Shown: piece by piece, positions 45,606 to 59,416 of the stretch | Position numbering within the stretch: the first letter of the stretch is position 1 | How the letters are laid out: every line of letters begins with the position of its first letter | Assembly (NCBI RefSeq): GCF_000224065.1 | Contig: NZ_AFWT01000007.1 | Span: 1 to 64,000 of the forward strand | DNA: 64,000 nt | Direction of reading: 5' to 3' | From: Thiorhodococcus drewsii AZ1 | Lineage (GTDB): Bacteria; Pseudomonadota; Gammaproteobacteria; Chromatiales; Chromatiaceae | Notes under the pieces: model-generated | The model's input: the letters and a program-made list of their open reading frames with translations, nothing else | Databases searched by the model: none | What the model was told of the DNA's origin: nothing | Made by a program: the position numbers and the translations under genes

Positions 45606-46025
45606 ATGACTAACGCAGAACGTCAGTTTCTTCGTCATCCGTCGGACGTCCCCATCAGCTATTCGCTGCGCGAGTTGGTCGTCGACAGGAGCGACTATCT
45701 TCGCAATATCGGCGAGGGCGGTCTTTGCTTCAGGTCGCGGATTGCGATTGCGCCTGGCACTGGGATCCATATCGAGATTCCGATCGCCAAGCCCGTCTTC
45801 GAGGCCGAGGGGGTTGTGGTCTGGTGTCGGGACGTGGAGGGCGCCCACGAGGTGGGTGTGCGATTCGATAGCGTCGATGTCGAATACGGTCTCCGCATGG
45901 TCGAGCAGGTCTGTCAGATCGAGCACTATCGGCGGAAGATGCTGGTTCGGGAAGGTCGGGTTCTCACGGGCGAGGAGGCGGCGATGGAGTGGATCCAGAA
46001 ATACGCCTCGCATTTTCCGCGTTGA
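45606..46025 (+). CDS. PilZ-domain protein
   Basis: This 139-residue protein has a PilZ domain (about residues 5-100), with the RxxxR motif as RQFLR (6-10) and the second motif as NIGEGGL (34-40). The latter has Gly where the consensus Ser of (D/N)xSxxG lies, a tolerated variation. It should bind cyclic di-GMP. The C-terminal about 35 residues form a helix with EHYRRKMLVREGR. It starts at ATG 45606 and converges with pgm. Its targets are unknown. Confidence 0.88.
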   Translation: MTNAERQFLRHPSDVPISYSLRELVVDRSDYLRNIGEGGLCFRSRIAIAPGTGIHIEIPIAKPVFEAEGVVVWCRDVEGAHEVGVRFDSVDVEYGLRMVEQVCQIEHYRRKMLVREGRVLTGEEAAMEWIQKYASHFPR

Positions 46026-46124
46026 GTCGCATGGGGTTGGGTTGGGCTGGCGAATGGAATCGACGGAATTTTGGGAATCCCGCCGATTCCGAGTCATTCA
46101 AGAATCGGCTTGGATCATGTCGAT

Positions 46125-48008
<1,884 letters not shown>

Positions 48009-48035
48009 CTAAACCATCAGGGTAAAGATAGAAAG

Positions 48036-50799
<2,764 letters not shown>

Positions 50800-50912
50800 T
50801 ATCCATCGACAGGTTTGCCATCGCATCGCAAGCCCGTGTCGGTCCTGGAAATACAGCGGGGAGCAGCCATGTTTGGTACCATCCCCGCACAAAATTAGAC
50901 AGAGGAGTCGGC

Positions 50913-51284
50913 ATGGCCGTCGTTGAGCTCGATACCAATACTTTCGAACAAACCATTCAGAACAACGATTTCGTGGTCGTTGACTATTGGGCACCTTGGT
51001 GTGGTCCCTGCCGGTCTTTTGCTCCCGTCTACGAAAAGGTCTCCAACGACTTCGACGATATCGTTTTCGCCAAGCTGAACACGGAAGAGCATCAAGAGAT
51101 CGCGGCGCACTTCCAGATTCGCTCCATTCCAACGCTGATGATCTTTCGCGAACAGATCATCATCTTCTCTCAGGCAGGTGCCCTGCCGGAGGGAGGCTTC
51201 CGTGAGCTGCTGTCCAAGGCGAAGGAATTGGATATGGCCGATGTGAAGCGCCAGATTGCGGAGCAGGCGTCGGATAACGCCTAG
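50913..51284 (+). CDS. Thioredoxin-family protein
   Basis: This 123-residue protein has the active site WAPWCGPC (Cys30 and Cys33) and the cis-Pro loop SIPTLM, giving a normal thioredoxin fold of about 105 residues. A C-terminal helical extension of about 20 residues (KELDMADVKRQIAEQ) exceeds the Trx1 length. It has no signal peptide, so it should reduce cytoplasmic disulphides. AGAGGAG precedes ATG 50913. A GC-rich stem-loop lies just downstream. Confidence 0.92.
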   Translation: MAVVELDTNTFEQTIQNNDFVVVDYWAPWCGPCRSFAPVYEKVSNDFDDIVFAKLNTEEHQEIAAHFQIRSIPTLMIFREQIIIFSQAGALPEGGFRELLSKAKELDMADVKRQIAEQASDNA

Positions 51285-51293
51285 CGTGTCGGG

Positions 51294-51324
51294 TCGGCCG
51301 CCTCCACGGGCTCGGTGCGGCCGA
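51294..51324 (+). terminator. Candidate stem-loop after the thioredoxin gene
   Basis: TCGGCCGC (51294-51301) pairs perfectly with GCGGCCGA (51317-51324) across a 15-base loop, starting ten bases after the stop codon. There is no T-tract, so termination is uncertain. Confidence 0.35.
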
Positions 51325-51532
51325 TCCTTCGCGTTCCCGGCCCGTTCGCGTTGATCGATTCCAGAACCCTCTTGTCGGGATCGAGGCTGGATTCAAAAAT
51401 CCTGCCTGGTCACAGCGGGGCCTGCTGTCTTCGCAGCAATGCAGTCCGTCGATCCTGTCCAGCTGGATACCGATGGTTTGGTATCCGTTCGAGCGATCTT
51501 GCTCCCTCATCGTGGTAACCCGGCTAGTCTTC

Positions 51533-52048
51533 ATGCAGCGTTCCAACCCTTCGCGTTACGTCTCCGAGCTCTGTTCGGGGCGCCTCAATGTCGGGGCCTT
51601 GATGGCGCTGTGCGAGGAGAATTACGGACGGTTGTCGCGTCTGGCCCCAAGTCTGCATCAGGCCCAGGGGAGTCTGGTCTCGCGTCAGAGCGGCACTATG
51701 GATCTCTATCTCCATGTGCTTGCGCAGTCTCGCTATACCAGCGAGGTTCGTCTGACCTATCTGTTCGACAGCCATGAGGCGGAACGGATGTGTGCCGATC
51801 CCGACGCCCATCTGCGTGTCTATCACGATGCGCGTCAGGTGGAGATTCTCGATCTGCGCCAGGGGGTTTTGCCGCTGCGGACCCATTACGCGCATCCTGC
51901 TCTCGCCGACAAGTGGCAAGCGAACCTGTTTCTCTCCAAGTGGCTGATATTTTGTTTGAGGGCCGGCCATCGGCTTCACTCTGATCCTTCCTGCCCGCAG
52001 TCGCTCGGCTCGGATATCCGCAATTCGGGCTGTCTGGTCCGCTCCTGA
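51533..52048 (+). CDS. DUF1249 family protein
   Basis: This protein of about 171 residues matches the DUF1249 (YqiB-like) family: LCEENYGRLSRLAP near the N-terminus, and DLYLHVLAQSRYTSEVRLTYLF in the middle as a beta-rich stretch. A conserved YHDARQVEIL and a helical WQANLFLSKWLIFCL follow. The family function is unknown; the E. coli member sits near the parE/cpdA region. ATG 51533 was chosen from family length; the frame extends upstream. It is probably monocistronic. Confidence 0.8.
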   Translation: MQRSNPSRYVSELCSGRLNVGALMALCEENYGRLSRLAPSLHQAQGSLVSRQSGTMDLYLHVLAQSRYTSEVRLTYLFDSHEAERMCADPDAHLRVYHDARQVEILDLRQGVLPLRTHYAHPALADKWQANLFLSKWLIFCLRAGHRLHSDPSCPQSLGSDIRNSGCLVRS

Positions 52049-52167
52049 TGGTTCTCTGAATCGACGTCCTCGTGCCTTTGGCACAGGAGTCGGTCGTTGG
52101 CGTTCGCTCGGTTGGACGTGCTTCGGATAATTTTCCCTATTGCCGACCATTGAAATGGGGTATTTGT

Positions 52168-52182
52168 TGACTAATTTAGTCA
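52168..52182. promoter_or_regulatory. Perfect palindrome resembling a type 1 IscR operator
   Basis: TGACTAATTTAGTCA is a perfect 15-base palindrome around a central T. It fits the core of the type 1 IscR binding site (recalled as YYGACT-RWWWY-AGTC), and the preceding T makes TTGACT, a plausible -35. It lies 68 bases before iscR. This position and match suggest autoregulation by holo-IscR. No strong -10 is visible at 17 bases downstream. Confidence 0.6.
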
Positions 52183-52250
52183 TTGGGCGTCAGGCGCTAA
52201 GGCATGCCGACTCGCCCGTGTCCCGTCAATCGGCTAAAGGCATCCGAACT

Positions 52251-52706
52251 ATGAGACTATCGACCAAAGGCAGATATGCCGTGACAGCCATGCTTGACCT
52301 TGCGCTGCATGCTGGCAAGGGGCCTGTAACCCTCGCGGATATCTCGTCGAGCCAGGGGATTTCGCTGTCCTATCTCGAGCAATTGTTCGCCGCGCTGCGC
52401 GCCAAGAGTCTGGTGCGTGGGGTCAGGGGGCCAGGCGGAGGCTATTATCTCGGCAAGTCGGCAGAGGACATCTCGATCGCGAACATCATCTGCGCGGTTG
52501 ATGAATGGGTTGAGTTTACGCGCTGCGGCGGGCGTGAAAACTGTCGCGACGGCCAGCGCTGTCTGACCCATCATCTCTGGGATCAGCTCAGCGACGAGAT
52601 CTTCCGTTTTCTCAGCAATATCACCCTGCAGGATCTAGTCGAGCGCGGCAGCGTTGATGTGCCGGTACCCGAGGTCGGTCAGGTCTCCAAGCGGCGCGCG
52701 GCCTGA
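52251..52706 (+). CDS. iscR: IscR-type Rrf2 iron-sulfur regulator, solitary
   Basis: This 151-residue Rrf2 regulator has an HTH with [17 protein letters not shown] and [21 protein letters not shown]. The [2Fe-2S] ligands align with E. coli IscR: Cys92, Cys98, Cys104 and His107 ([20 protein letters not shown]). The start is ATG 52251. The expected iscS, iscU and iscA genes do not follow; the next gene is prmB. The protein probably senses Fe-S status and represses its own gene, given the palindrome upstream. Where its isc genes lie cannot be seen here. Confidence 0.9.
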   Translation: MRLSTKGRYAVTAMLDLALHAGKGPVTLADISSSQGISLSYLEQLFAALRAKSLVRGVRGPGGGYYLGKSAEDISIANIICAVDEWVEFTRCGGRENCRDGQRCLTHHLWDQLSDEIFRFLSNITLQDLVERGSVDVPVPEVGQVSKRRAA

Positions 52707-52926
52707 TTTCTAGCACTCCGTTTCGGTGATGAGGGCCGTCAGGTCTCTCCGTTCAGGTCCTCGTTGAGAACGTTGTCTCGTCGGCATGTGCTTCGCTGGT
52801 GGTCCGATGCCAAGCCCGTGCTGAAACGCCGTCGTTGCGGTGTTATGCTTAGGCGCTTAATTTCGGGTGTCCGGCTCGTAGTCTTTGTCCGGATCCCAAT
52901 GGCACCAACCTAAGAATTGACGCGCT

Positions 52927-53850
52927 ATGGCAGAACAGCCGGACGGCTTGATAACGATCCAGGATTTCGTGCGTTGGGGGGCCAGTCGCTTCAATGCGGC
53001 TCAGCTCTTTTTCGGGCACGGAACCGACAACGCCATCGATGAGGCGGCCCATCTGGTGCTCAGTGGGCTCAACCTCGATCCTGGTCTGCCGGCGGGCTTC
53101 CGCGATTGTCGGCTCACCCCGGCCGAGCGCGTCTTGGTTTCCGAGCTGATCGAGCGTCGCCTGGTCGAGCGGGTGCCCGGTGCCTACTTGACCGGGAGGG
53201 CCTGGTTCGCGGGCATGGAGTTCTCTGTCAATCGGCATGTCTTGGTGCCGCGTTCGCCGATCGCCGAATTGGTGGAGGCGGGGTTCGATCCCTGGATCGA
53301 CGCCGAGCGTATCGGACGGGTGCTCGACCTCTGTACCGGCAGCGGCTGTATCGGCATTGCCTCTGCCGCCTATCTTCCCGACGCGGATGTCGATCTGGTC
53401 GATATCTCCCCCGATGCGCTGGAGATGGCTCGACTCAATGTCGAGCGTCACGGTCTGGCCGATCGCGTCCGGGTTCTGGAGTCCGATCTGTTCGATGTCC
53501 TGGCGGGCAATCGTTATGACGTGATCGTCTCCAATCCGCCCTATGTGTCCCAGGCGGAATACGACTCCCTTCCGGCCGAGTATCTCAATGAGCCCGGGCT
53601 CGGGCTCTTGGGGGGCGATGACGGTCTCGATTTGGTCATCCGCATCCTGGAAGGTGCCGCCCACTTCCTGACCGAGGAAGGTATCCTGATCGTCGAGGTG
53701 GGAAATTCCGCTCAATATCTGGACAGCCGTCTGCCTGGAATCCCCTTTACCTGGCTCGAATTCGAGCGAGGCGGGGAGGGCGTATTCCTGCTGACTCGCG
53801 AGCAACTGATCGAGCACCGAGCACAGTTCGAGGAGGCGCTCGCGCGATGA
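52927..53850 (+). CDS. prmB: Ribosomal protein L3 glutamine methyltransferase PrmB
   Basis: This 307-residue SAM-dependent methyltransferase has the SAM motif VLDLCTGSGCIGIASA (about residues 136-151) and the catalytic SNPPYVS (about 202-208), with the substrate Gln-binding pocket. The stretch VLVPRSPIAELVEAGF separates it from PrmC. PrmB methylates Gln150 of ribosomal protein L3. ATG 52927 starts the protein, and its TGA overlaps the ATG of the decayed frame that follows. Confidence 0.9.
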   Translation: MAEQPDGLITIQDFVRWGASRFNAAQLFFGHGTDNAIDEAAHLVLSGLNLDPGLPAGFRDCRLTPAERVLVSELIERRLVERVPGAYLTGRAWFAGMEFSVNRHVLVPRSPIAELVEAGFDPWIDAERIGRVLDLCTGSGCIGIASAAYLPDADVDLVDISPDALEMARLNVERHGLADRVRVLESDLFDVLAGNRYDVIVSNPPYVSQAEYDSLPAEYLNEPGLGLLGGDDGLDLVIRILEGAAHFLTEEGILIVEVGNSAQYLDSRLPGIPFTWLEFERGGEGVFLLTREQLIEHRAQFEEALAR

Positions 53851-54176
53851 CGCTTCGGTGTGTGCGCGGTGTTGAACAGTATGTCGATTAGGTGCCTCAG
53901 GCGGTCTTCGGAGTCGAGAGTCTGCGCGACTGCCTGGAGTGCAACGATGTCGAAGATGTGGCCCGGTTCCCAGCCTGACTCGATCCGCTCGAGGCAGGTG
54001 TCAAGGCCATTCGCTCGGCCATGCGGGACGAAACCTACGTTTTCGGTCGGGAGGATCTGCCGTTCATGGACCTGGCCGGCAAGTACGCGGAAGAGATTCC
54101 ATTCCATTCCCTGTCCAAACAGATCAATGAGGCCCATCGTCATGGGCTCGATGTGGACGGGGATGATGCCTGAACA
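53847..54176 (+). pseudogene. Decayed reading frame with two in-frame stops
   Basis: ATG 53847 overlaps the prmB stop. Read in one frame, the sequence gives about 110 codons of coding-like GC-rich DNA with an in-frame TAG at 53889-53891 and TGA at 53976-53978, ending with a final TGA near 54174. The last part, from about 53979, reads KAIRSAMRDETYVFGREDLP, then FMDLAGKYAEEIPFHSLSKQ and a short tail, looking like the end of a real protein. No recognisable domain was identified. A small gene starting at ATG 54021 remains possible. Confidence 0.45.
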
Positions 54177-54237
54177 GGCTTTTCGAAAGGTGCCGTTTGG
54201 GGGCCAGACGCGCGCCCTGCGGCTGGAGGATTGAACG

Positions 54238-55623
54238 GTGGAGCAAGGCGTTTCCTTTGATCTTGATTTGATTCGTCGGTATGACCAAAGCGGTCCGCGC
54301 TATACCTCATACCCGACCGCGGTGGAGTTCGACGAGGCCTTCGATGAGACGGCCTATAAGGCGACCTGTGCGCGTAGCAACGAGAGCGGTCGGCCGCTGT
54401 CGCTCTATTTCCATATCCCTTTCTGCGACACGGTCTGCTTTTACTGCGCCTGCAACAAGATCGCGACCAAGGACCGCTCCCTGGCGCAGCCCTATCTGGA
54501 TCGCGTCTATAAAGAGCTGGAGATGCAGGCGGCGCTGTTCGACTCGTCGCGTCAGGTCGAGCAGTTGCACTGGGGCGGCGGCACGCCGACCTTCCTCAGC
54601 AACGCGCAGATGACCGAGCTGATGGATGTGACGCGCCGTCACTTCAAGCTGGCTGGCGACGACGTTGGCGAGTATTCGATCGAGATCGATCCGCGCGAGG
54701 CGGATGCGGAGACCGTCAAGGTGCTGCGTCAGATCGGTTTCAATCGCATGAGTCTGGGTGTGCAGGACTTCGATCCTCGGGTGCAGGAGGCGGTGAACCG
54801 CGTCCAGACCGAGGCGCAGACCATGGAGGTGCTGAACGCGGCGCTTGACGAGGGCTTCCGCTCGGTCAGTATCGATCTCATCTACGGTTTGCCGTTCCAG
54901 TCGGTCGACAGTTTCCTCAAGACCCTCGATCGCGTGATCGAGGTCAATCCTCAGCGCATGTCGATCTTCAACTACGCGCACCTGCCTGAGCGTTTCAAGC
55001 CGCAGCGCCGTATCAACGATGCGGATCTGCCTGCACCGCAGGTGAAGCTCGACATCCTGCAGGCGACCATTCAGCGTCTCACCGATGCGGGTTATGTCTA
55101 TATCGGTATGGACCACTTCGCTCGTCCCGACGACGAGCTGACTCTGGCTCAACAGGCAGGGACCCTGTATCGCAACTTCCAGGGTTACTCCACTCATGCC
55201 GATTGCGATCTCATTGGGATCGGTGTGACCTCGATCGGCATGATCGACAATACCTACGGTCAGAACCGTCGTGGCCTGGACGAGTATTACGCGGATATCG
55301 ACGCGGGGCGTCTTCCTGTTTTCCGTGGTATCGCGTTGAACCAGGACGACCTCATCCGTCGCGACGTCATCACCCGGCTGATCTGTCATTTCCAGCTGGA
55401 CATGCGTTCGATCGAGGCCAAGTGGGGGATCGACTTCGCGAGCTATTTCGCCGATGGTCTTGAGACGCTCAAGGGGATGACGGAAGACGGTCTGGTCGCT
55501 GTCGATTCGGAGCAGATTCGGATTCTGGCGCCTGGTCGTCTGTTGGTCCGCAATATCTGCATGGCCTTCGATGCCTATCTCGCGGCCAAGACCGGCCCGA
55601 TCGGCTTCTCGAAGGTCATCTGA
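54238..55623 (+). CDS. hemN: Oxygen-independent coproporphyrinogen III oxidase
   Basis: This 461-residue radical SAM enzyme converts coproporphyrinogen III to protoporphyrinogen IX without oxygen, as needed for haem and bacteriochlorophyll under anoxia. The 4Fe-4S ligands are Cys63, Cys67 and Cys70 (PFCDTVCFYC), with a further Cys72 in ACNK. The SAM-binding motif LHWGGGTPTFL is present, and the length is normal for HemN. It starts at GTG 54238 with GGAGG upstream. The neighbouring decayed frame shares its strand. Confidence 0.95.
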   Translation: MEQGVSFDLDLIRRYDQSGPRYTSYPTAVEFDEAFDETAYKATCARSNESGRPLSLYFHIPFCDTVCFYCACNKIATKDRSLAQPYLDRVYKELEMQAALFDSSRQVEQLHWGGGTPTFLSNAQMTELMDVTRRHFKLAGDDVGEYSIEIDPREADAETVKVLRQIGFNRMSLGVQDFDPRVQEAVNRVQTEAQTMEVLNAALDEGFRSVSIDLIYGLPFQSVDSFLKTLDRVIEVNPQRMSIFNYAHLPERFKPQRRINDADLPAPQVKLDILQATIQRLTDAGYVYIGMDHFARPDDELTLAQQAGTLYRNFQGYSTHADCDLIGIGVTSIGMIDNTYGQNRRGLDEYYADIDAGRLPVFRGIALNQDDLIRRDVITRLICHFQLDMRSIEAKWGIDFASYFADGLETLKGMTEDGLVAVDSEQIRILAPGRLLVRNICMAFDAYLAAKTGPIGFSKVI

Positions 55624-55634
55624 TTCCTTCGCGC

Positions 55635-57221
55635 GTGGCTCCCGCCATCGCTTCCATCGACATCCCCGCGCGGTTCCGCGAAACGGCGGCGCGGCGCGGG
55701 GATGCCTGCTGCGTCTTTGTTGACGATAAGTCCTGGAGTTTTGACGAACTGGATCGGGCGAGCGATGCCGTCGCGGCCGCGCTCGCCGATGCAGGTATCG
55801 CCCTAGGGGACCGGGTTGCGCTGCTCTGTGGCAACTGTCCCGAATTTCTGGTCGCCTATCTCGGCATTCTCAAGTCGGGCGCCACCGTCGTACCGATCAA
55901 TACCCTGCTCAACTACCAGGAGATGGCCTATATCCTCGCCGACAGCGAGGCGCGTGGCCTCTTCTATCAGGATGCCTTCGAGACGGTTGCTGACGCAGCG
56001 CTTCAAGAGGTGTCCGCCGTCGCGATGCGCGTGTGCATTGGCGAGGGTTCCGCTCAAGGCGAAGTTCGTTTGGGCGACCTGTTAGCGTCTTCCGGTGTCG
56101 CTCCTGCGGTCGAGCTGGATCCGCAGGATGCGGTCGCGGTCATCCTCTATACCTCTGGGACCACGGGGCACCCGAAGGGGGCGATGCTGACCCATGCGAA
56201 TCTGCTCGCCAACGCGCGCGGTGTGGCGCAGGCATTGGCATTGGGCGATGAAGACCGGCTGCTGGTCGTGTTGCCCATGTTCCACGCCTTTGCGGCAACG
56301 GTCGGGATTCTGGCTTCTTTGCTCGAAGGTTGCGGGGTGATCCCGGTGGGGCGTTTCGACCCGCGTCTCGTTTCCACTGCGATTGCGACACATGGCGCGA
56401 CCATCTTTCTCGGTGTGCCCAGCATGTACGGCGTGCTGCTTCGGCTCGACGAGACATGGGTTGCGCGCTGGAAGGGCATTCGTCTGTGCGTCAGCGGAGG
56501 GGCGGCCATGCCCGTGGCTCTGATGTCGGCCTTCGAGCAGCGTTTCGCTGTCCCTGTTCACGAGGGCGATGGACCGACCGAATGCGGCCCCGTGACCTGT
56601 GTCAATCCGCTCGGTGGCGATCGCCGTCCTGCGTCGATCGGGGTGCCGATTCCGAGCGTGGAGATGCGCATTTTGGACGCCGCCGGTCGACCGCTTCCGG
56701 ATGGCGAAACAGGCGAGGTTTGCGTGCGCGGGCCGAGTGTCATGAAGGGCTATTTCAAGCAGCCCGAGGCGACGCGCCAGAGCTTCTTCGGCGATTGGTT
56801 CCGGACTGGGGATTTAGGCTATCGGGACGCGGATGGATATTTCTATCTGGTCGACCGACTCAAGGATCTGATCATCACCAATGGAATGAACGTCTATCCG
56901 CGCGTCATCGAGGAGGTGCTCTATCGTCACCCCGACGTCGTGGAGGCTGCTGTGGTGGGCGATCCGGACCCACGGCATGGCGAGGTGCCCGTCGCGCATA
57001 TCGCGTTGCGCGCCGACGCCACGATCGAGTTGGCGGATCTGCGGGCCTGGTGTCGTCAGCATCTGGGTCAGCACGAGCTCCCGCGCCGCATCTTGCTCCG
57101 GGAATCCCTGCCGAAAAATGCGGCTGGCAAGATCCTCAAGCGCGAGTTGCGTGTGACTGGCGAGCATGAACGCGGCGTGAGGCCGTCATCGGTCGCCTCG
57201 GACGGGGACCTCGCCGAGTGA
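55635..57221 (+). CDS. AMP-forming acyl-CoA ligase
   Basis: This 528-residue ANL-superfamily enzyme activates a carboxylic acid as its acyl-AMP and transfers it to CoA. The P-loop-like motif is YTSGTTGHPKGAMLTH (about residues 171-186), and FRTGDLGYRDADGYFYLVDR and GMNVYPRVIEE are in the hinge region. The catalytic Lys lies near the end in PKNAAGKILKREL. Residues at the typical YGxTE motif read EGDGPTECGP. It is preceded by hemN with 11 bases between. The substrate, probably a long- or medium-chain fatty acid, is inferred from the family. Confidence 0.88.
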   Translation: MAPAIASIDIPARFRETAARRGDACCVFVDDKSWSFDELDRASDAVAAALADAGIALGDRVALLCGNCPEFLVAYLGILKSGATVVPINTLLNYQEMAYILADSEARGLFYQDAFETVADAALQEVSAVAMRVCIGEGSAQGEVRLGDLLASSGVAPAVELDPQDAVAVILYTSGTTGHPKGAMLTHANLLANARGVAQALALGDEDRLLVVLPMFHAFAATVGILASLLEGCGVIPVGRFDPRLVSTAIATHGATIFLGVPSMYGVLLRLDETWVARWKGIRLCVSGGAAMPVALMSAFEQRFAVPVHEGDGPTECGPVTCVNPLGGDRRPASIGVPIPSVEMRILDAAGRPLPDGETGEVCVRGPSVMKGYFKQPEATRQSFFGDWFRTGDLGYRDADGYFYLVDRLKDLIITNGMNVYPRVIEEVLYRHPDVVEAAVVGDPDPRHGEVPVAHIALRADATIELADLRAWCRQHLGQHELPRRILLRESLPKNAAGKILKRELRVTGEHERGVRPSSVASDGDLAE

Positions 57222-57255
57222 GTGCTGGAGGGCGGGATGCGTCGATTGATGGCGC

Positions 57256-57285
57256 TTGGATCCTCGGGTTGCGTCAAGCTATACT
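57256..57285 (+). promoter_or_regulatory. Promoter upstream of tig
   Basis: A -35 TTGGAT (57256-57261) and a -10 TATACT (57280-57285) are separated by 18 bases, and both are good matches. Transcription would begin near 57292, giving a leader of about 90 bases to tig. The element matches sigma-70 consensus. Confidence 0.5.
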
Positions 57286-57380
57286 GAACGGCTTTTGAAG
57301 ATATGGGCGGAATGCCTGTGTCAAGATTCACGTAACGGGCGGTCCGAACCAAAACTGGCGGTACCGACGGGAGACAGTCA

Positions 57381-58679
57381 ATGCAAGTTTCGGTGGAAGC
57401 GGGCGAAGGGCTCGAGCGGCGCATGAAGATCGATCTGCCTTTCGAGCAGATCGAGGGTGAGGTCGAAAAGCGTTTGCAGCAGTTTGCGCGTACCGCCAGA
57501 TTGCCCGGCTTCCGTCCGGGCAAGGTTCCCATGAAGGTGTTGCGGAAGCGTTTCGCCGACCAGATCCAGCAAGAGGTGTTTGGCGAGCTGGTGCAGTCCA
57601 GCTTCATGGATGCCTTGAAGCAGGAGGACTTGCGTCCAGTCGGCATGCCGTCCATCGAGCCCGATATTGATCTTGAGGGTCAGAACTTCGGTTTCACCGC
57701 GATCTTCGAGGTCATGCCCGAATTTGAGCTTGCCTCGCTCGACGGAAAGACCGTCAAGCGACCGGTCAGCGAGCTGACCGATGCGGATCTGGACGCTATG
57801 ATCGAGCGTTTGCGCGAGCAGCGCAAAACCTGGGTAGCGGTGGATCGCGCCTGCCAGAGCGGCGACCAGTTGACCATCTCCTTCTCCGGTAACGTTGATG
57901 GCGAGCCCTTCGAGGGCGGGTCCAGCTCCGACTTCAAGATCGAGCTCGGTACCAGTCGTATGATTCCCGGTTTCGAGGACGGTTTGGTCGGTGCCTCTGC
58001 AGGCGAGCAGCGCACGCTTGATCTGACCTTCCCCGATCCCTATCAGGCCGAGCACCTGGCTGGTAAGCCTGTGCGCTTCGAGGTGACCGTCGATGAGGTC
58101 GCCGAATCTCGGCTGCCTGAGGTTGATGCGGAATTCGTCGCGATGTTTGGGGTCGAAGACGGCGACATCGAACGCTTCAGGTCCGACGTCCGCGCCAATA
58201 TGGAACGGGAGTTGAAGCAGCGTCTCACCGCCCGCACTAAAGAAGGTGTGATGGATCTGCTTTTCGATGCGAACAGCATCGATGTGCCGAAGGCGCTGAT
58301 CGAGTCCGAAGTGAAGGCGATGGCCGACCAGATGCGTCAGGCATTGGGTGGCGCTGGCAATATGGAGCTGCCCCCTCAGCTGTTCGAGGCCGGTGCCCAC
58401 CGCCGAGTCGCGCTGGGCCTGATTCTTGGTAAGCTCGTCAATGATCGGGGGCTGACTGCGGACCCGGATCGTGTGCGCGAGGCGGTCGAGCAGGCGGCAT
58501 CCACCTACGAGCAACCACAGGCGGTGGTCGATTACTACTATGGCAATAAGGAGCTGCTGAGTTCGTTCGAGAGTCTTGCGCTTGAGGGTCAGGTCGTCGA
58601 CCTGGTACTCGAAGAAGTGACCGTCGAGGACGAACCGCTGTCGTTCGAGGAACTGACCAATCCGTCGTCCGACGCCTAA
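57381..58679 (+). CDS. tig: Trigger factor chaperone
   Basis: This 432-residue ribosome-bound chaperone has the N-terminal ribosome-binding domain with the signature GFRPGKVPMKVLRKRF (about residues 43-58) and a central FKBP-type peptidyl-prolyl isomerase domain (about 150-245; DQLTISFSGNVDG). A helical C-terminal domain follows. It sits at tig-clpP-clpX-lon-hupB, a conserved gammaproteobacterial order. ATG 57381 follows GGGAGAC. Confidence 0.96.
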   Translation: MQVSVEAGEGLERRMKIDLPFEQIEGEVEKRLQQFARTARLPGFRPGKVPMKVLRKRFADQIQQEVFGELVQSSFMDALKQEDLRPVGMPSIEPDIDLEGQNFGFTAIFEVMPEFELASLDGKTVKRPVSELTDADLDAMIERLREQRKTWVAVDRACQSGDQLTISFSGNVDGEPFEGGSSSDFKIELGTSRMIPGFEDGLVGASAGEQRTLDLTFPDPYQAEHLAGKPVRFEVTVDEVAESRLPEVDAEFVAMFGVEDGDIERFRSDVRANMERELKQRLTARTKEGVMDLLFDANSIDVPKALIESEVKAMADQMRQALGGAGNMELPPQLFEAGAHRRVALGLILGKLVNDRGLTADPDRVREAVEQAASTYEQPQAVVDYYYGNKELLSSFESLALEGQVVDLVLEEVTVEDEPLSFEELTNPSSDA

Positions 58680-58760
58680 TAGGCGCGGCTCTGGTCCAAA
58701 GGTCGCTCCGGAGATCGTCTCTTCGGAGCGAAGTATCCAGATACAGGTGAAGTCCAATCC

Positions 58761-59402
58761 ATGAGCAATCCTCTGAGTCGTACTGACTGGCAGCCCCAAG
58801 GGCTTGGCCTAGTCCCTATCGTCGTCGAGCAGACCGCCCGTGGCGAGCGCTCGTTCGACATCTATTCCCGGTTGCTCAAAGAGCGTGTGATCTTTCTCGT
58901 CGGTCCGGTCGAGGATCACATGGCGAACCTGGTGGTTGCCCAGTTGTTGTTTCTCGAATCCGAGAATCCCGACAAGGACATCCATCTCTATATCAACTCG
59001 CCGGGTGGTTCGGTGACGGCTGGCCTGGCAATCTACGACACCATGCGTTTCATCCGTCCCGATGTGAGCACCATGTGTATCGGTCAGGCGGCGAGCATGG
59101 GCGCGCTGCTGCTCGCAGGCGGCGCGGCCGGTAAGCGTTTCTGTCTGCCGCATTCGCGGATGATGATCCATCAGCCCTTGGGTGGTTTTCAGGGGCAGGC
59201 GTCGGATATCGATATCCACGCGCGCGAAATCCTCTACATCCGTGAGCGTCTCAATCAAATTCTGGCCGATCATACTGGGCAGCCGATCGAGAAGATCGCC
59301 GAGGACACCGAGCGCGACCGCTTCATGGGTGGAGACGCGGCCCAAGAGTATGGGTTGATCGATAAGGTCATCAACGAGCGCGGCCCGGCGGCAAAAAGCT
59401 GA
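58761..59402 (+). CDS. clpP: ATP-dependent Clp protease proteolytic subunit
   Basis: This 213-residue serine protease forms the tetradecameric barrel that ClpX or ClpA feeds. The catalytic Ser112 is in [11 protein letters not shown] and His137 in [11 protein letters not shown]; the Asp lies further on. The N-terminal propeptide region (about residues 1-14) is as expected. It follows tig by about 80 bases and precedes clpX, separated by a hairpin. Confidence 0.97.
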   Translation: MSNPLSRTDWQPQGLGLVPIVVEQTARGERSFDIYSRLLKERVIFLVGPVEDHMANLVVAQLLFLESENPDKDIHLYINSPGGSVTAGLAIYDTMRFIRPDVSTMCIGQAASMGALLLAGGAAGKRFCLPHSRMMIHQPLGGFQGQASDIDIHAREILYIRERLNQILADHTGQPIEKIAEDTERDRFMGGDAAQEYGLIDKVINERGPAAKS

Positions 59403-59416
59403 ATCTCGCACGACGT

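Noticed and set aside
53889-53978. In-frame TAG and TGA considered as pyrrolysine or selenocysteine codons
   Set aside because: No SECIS-like structure was recognised after the TGA, and two different stops in one short frame fit gene decay better.
53860-54234. 124-codon frame upstream of hemN
   Set aside because: It is Ser/Arg-rich and looks like a frame-shifted reading of the decayed frame at 53847-54176. Its last 22 codons could still serve as a leader peptide, but nothing supports that.
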